Positions 62,565 to 64,000 of a stretch of 64,000 bases of DNA are shown here, piece by piece. Source of the stretch: Flavobacterium sp. LC2016-13 (lineage in GTDB: Bacteria; Bacteroidota; Bacteroidia; Flavobacteriales; Flavobacteriaceae); NCBI RefSeq assembly GCF_009707955.1, contig NZ_WMDQ01000018.1, positions 1 to 64,000 of the forward strand. The letters run 5' to 3'. The notes under the pieces were generated by a model, which saw only the letters and a list, made by a program, of their open reading frames with translations, was not told where the DNA came from and did not search any database. Position numbers and translations under genes: made by a program. Every line of letters begins with the position of its first letter. Positions within the stretch are counted from its first letter, which is position 1.

Positions 62565-62705
62565 ATGAAAATTATTAATGGAACAAATCACTCCGTTTGG
62601 AAGATTGATTCAGGTCAATATTTCCCAAAAGTTTCGACGCATCTTTTATTCAAAGGGGATAAAAAATGCTCTGTAGTATATTTTTATATACTTAATACAA
62701 CATGA
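62565..62705 (+). CDS. Possible 46-residue peptide
   Basis: ATG at 62565, stop at 62703-62705. The product has a middle Ser/Lys-rich part and a hydrophobic end (SVVYFYILNTT). Nothing similar is recognised. It lies between the small membrane ORF and the large surface protein; it may be a chance ORF. Confidence 0.2.
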   Translation: MKIINGTNHSVWKIDSGQYFPKVSTHLLFKGDKKCSVVYFYILNTT

Positions 62706-62855
62706 TTTTTTTAATAAAATCTAATTTGAACTCTTAGTAGATAAGATTTTAAATTTCGGTTTAACTAATTGATTATTAACGTTTTTTATAATTGCCTAAG
62801 CATACGTGCTTATTGCAACAGGTGTTTTATTGTCCATTTTCTAATCTTCCAAATT

Positions 62856-64000
62856 ATGAAAAAATTCTTTACTTTTTGTGATCTCATCTTTCAGAAGAGA
62901 TTGTTAGGACTATTTTTTTTAATGCTTTTATGTACTAATTCATTTGCGCAAACTTTTTGTAGACCCGTTTCTCAAACTAATTCGCAAGGTGGATTAATAT
63001 GTGTTGGCTTAAATGTAGATAGTCCTGCCAGCGCATACGATAATGACGCAGGCTTAACTACTTTCGCAACTCTGACAAATGCTGTTGGAGTTGGGTGTTT
63101 CGTCGAAGAAACACTAACCCTGAATCAGACGGCAAAGGCCGGAGATCAGATTGTACTCTATATAGGTACAGGTAATGGTTTATTAGATGTAAGTTTATTA
63201 TCTAATGCAACTATTCAGACTAAATTTTCCGGAGCAAATGTAGGTCCAAGAGTAGCTATAAACAGCCCACTTTTGAATCTAAATTTATTATCAGGAAATG
63301 CAGTTGCTGCCGTGTCCTATACCTTAACAGGAGATACGAATCAGGTACAGGTTCAGGTTGGTGGTCTTTTGAGCCTTCTTGTGAATTTACAAATTTATGA
63401 TGTTCGTTTACAATTTGCAAATCCAACAGTAACAGGCGGTTTAACCCAAACTGTTTGTGCAGGAAATGCAACTACACTTACAGCTACACCAGTTGCAGGA
63501 ACTACAGTTGCATGGTATAGCTCTCCTACATCTACAACACCTTTAGCAACCACGAACAGTTATACAACCCCTGTTTTAACAGCAAATACTACTTATTATA
63601 TAGGAGTAACAAGAGCTGCAGGTTGTGAAGGTAATGAAAGACTTCCGGTTGTTATTAATGTATCAAATCCTGTTGCTCCGGTAATAAGTACTTCTGGTAC
63701 AGCAATATGTTCTACAGGTGCTACACAACAAACTACTTTATCAGTAATTAACCCGATACCGGGAACTACTTATAATTGGTATAATGTAAATACAGGAGGC
63801 ATAGCTTTAGCTTCCGGAACTACTTATTCTCCAACAGTGCCTTTAGGAACTACAAGTTTTTATGTTGAGGCTGCAATAGGAAGTTGTTTAGCTCCGGCAA
63901 GAACGCAGGTAAATGTAATTTCAAATCCAGTTCCGGCTTTGCCAACGGTTTTAACACAAAGTGTAACGATACAATCCGGTCAAAATGCGACATTAAGTGC
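62856..64000 (+). CDS. 5' part of a large secreted repeat protein (T9SS-type surface protein)
   Basis: An open frame from the ATG at 62856 to the window end, 381 codons with no stop. It begins with a long N-terminus (MKKFFTFCDLIFQKRLLG), then a signal peptide ending NSFAQ. After an N-terminal domain of about 150 residues come Ig-like units with repeated VCAGNATTLTA, AWYSSP, TTYYIGVT, then ICSTGATQQTTL, YNWYN, TSFYVEA. These are typical of large flavobacterial adhesins exported by the type IX system. The C-terminal sorting domain would be beyond the window. Confidence 0.75.
   Translation, partial: MKKFFTFCDLIFQKRLLGLFFLMLLCTNSFAQTFCRPVSQTNSQGGLICVGLNVDSPASAYDNDAGLTTFATLTNAVGVGCFVEETLTLNQTAKAGDQIVLYIGTGNGLLDVSLLSNATIQTKFSGANVGPRVAINSPLLNLNLLSGNAVAAVSYTLTGDTNQVQVQVGGLLSLLVNLQIYDVRLQFANPTVTGGLTQTVCAGNATTLTATPVAGTTVAWYSSPTSTTPLATTNSYTTPVLTANTTYYIGVTRAAGCEGNERLPVVINVSNPVAPVISTSGTAICSTGATQQTTLSVINPIPGTTYNWYNVNTGGIALASGTTYSPTVPLGTTSFYVEAAIGSCLAPARTQVNVISNPVPALPTVLTQSVTIQSGQNATLS

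Overview
The window reads as chromosome of a Flavobacterium-like bacterium (Bacteroidota, Flavobacteriaceae). The evidence is low G+C, promoters with the flavobacterial -7 box TAnnTTTG, a SusC/SusD polysaccharide-utilisation locus, Oar-type TonB receptors, lipoproteins, and a type-IX-secretion-style surface protein at the right edge. No rRNA, tRNA or CRISPR array was recognised.

Layout. (1) 1-2,544 is the end of an integrated mobile element: IS21-type 24-nt repeats at the edge, a hydrophilic partial ORF, two related winged-helix-like small proteins either side of a frameshifted excisionase-like gene, and a Bacteroidetes-type tyrosine recombinase. A 757-bp gene-free junction follows. (2) 3,302-8,757 carries a membrane protein with a cysteine-rich N-terminus, then corA, pta and ackA. 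(3) 8,859-22,856 is a carbohydrate locus: propeller/Y_Y_Y/LuxR-type regulator, SusC, SusD, GH144-like lipoprotein, a frameshifted esterase, a GH3 beta-glucosidase and a GH43-type protein. A GH144 plus GH3 pair points to a beta-1,2-glucan. The esterase and GH43 suggest a decorated polymer; this is inference. (4) 22,976-32,692 holds an M28 peptidase, a Coq4-like protein, a YiiX-type amidase, kdsA with an outer-membrane protein, an arylamine N-acetyltransferase, a three-gene membrane/lipoprotein set, a two-gene ether-lipid-type operon (fatty-acid-hydroxylase superfamily plus YhhN) and clpS. (5) 32,821-44,988 has prmA, two overlapping unknown secreted-protein genes, tpiA, a TlpA-like lipoprotein, a DoxX/thioredoxin-fold fusion, DUF1599, folP and rlmH. 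(6) 45,450-55,728 has a secreted adenosine deaminase, a pirin-OsmC-GNAT operon, an AlkD-like protein, nadC, yihY, DUF2147, a class B1 metallo-beta-lactamase and priA. (7) 55,729-64,000 has a LytTR response regulator, rpsF-rpsR-rplI, an Oar-like TonB receptor, a small conserved protein, and the 5' end of a large repeat-rich secreted protein that runs off the window.

Most of the window is ordinary flavobacterial chromosome. The best leads are the carbohydrate locus with its broken esterase, the ether-lipid operon whose only visible -7 box lies in the loop of the preceding terminator, the intrinsic metallo-beta-lactamase inside a housekeeping run, the mobile-element end with paired winged-helix proteins, and several intergenic perfect inverted repeats. 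Two genes each lack one base in a short homopolymer, so sequence error must be excluded before calling them pseudogenes.
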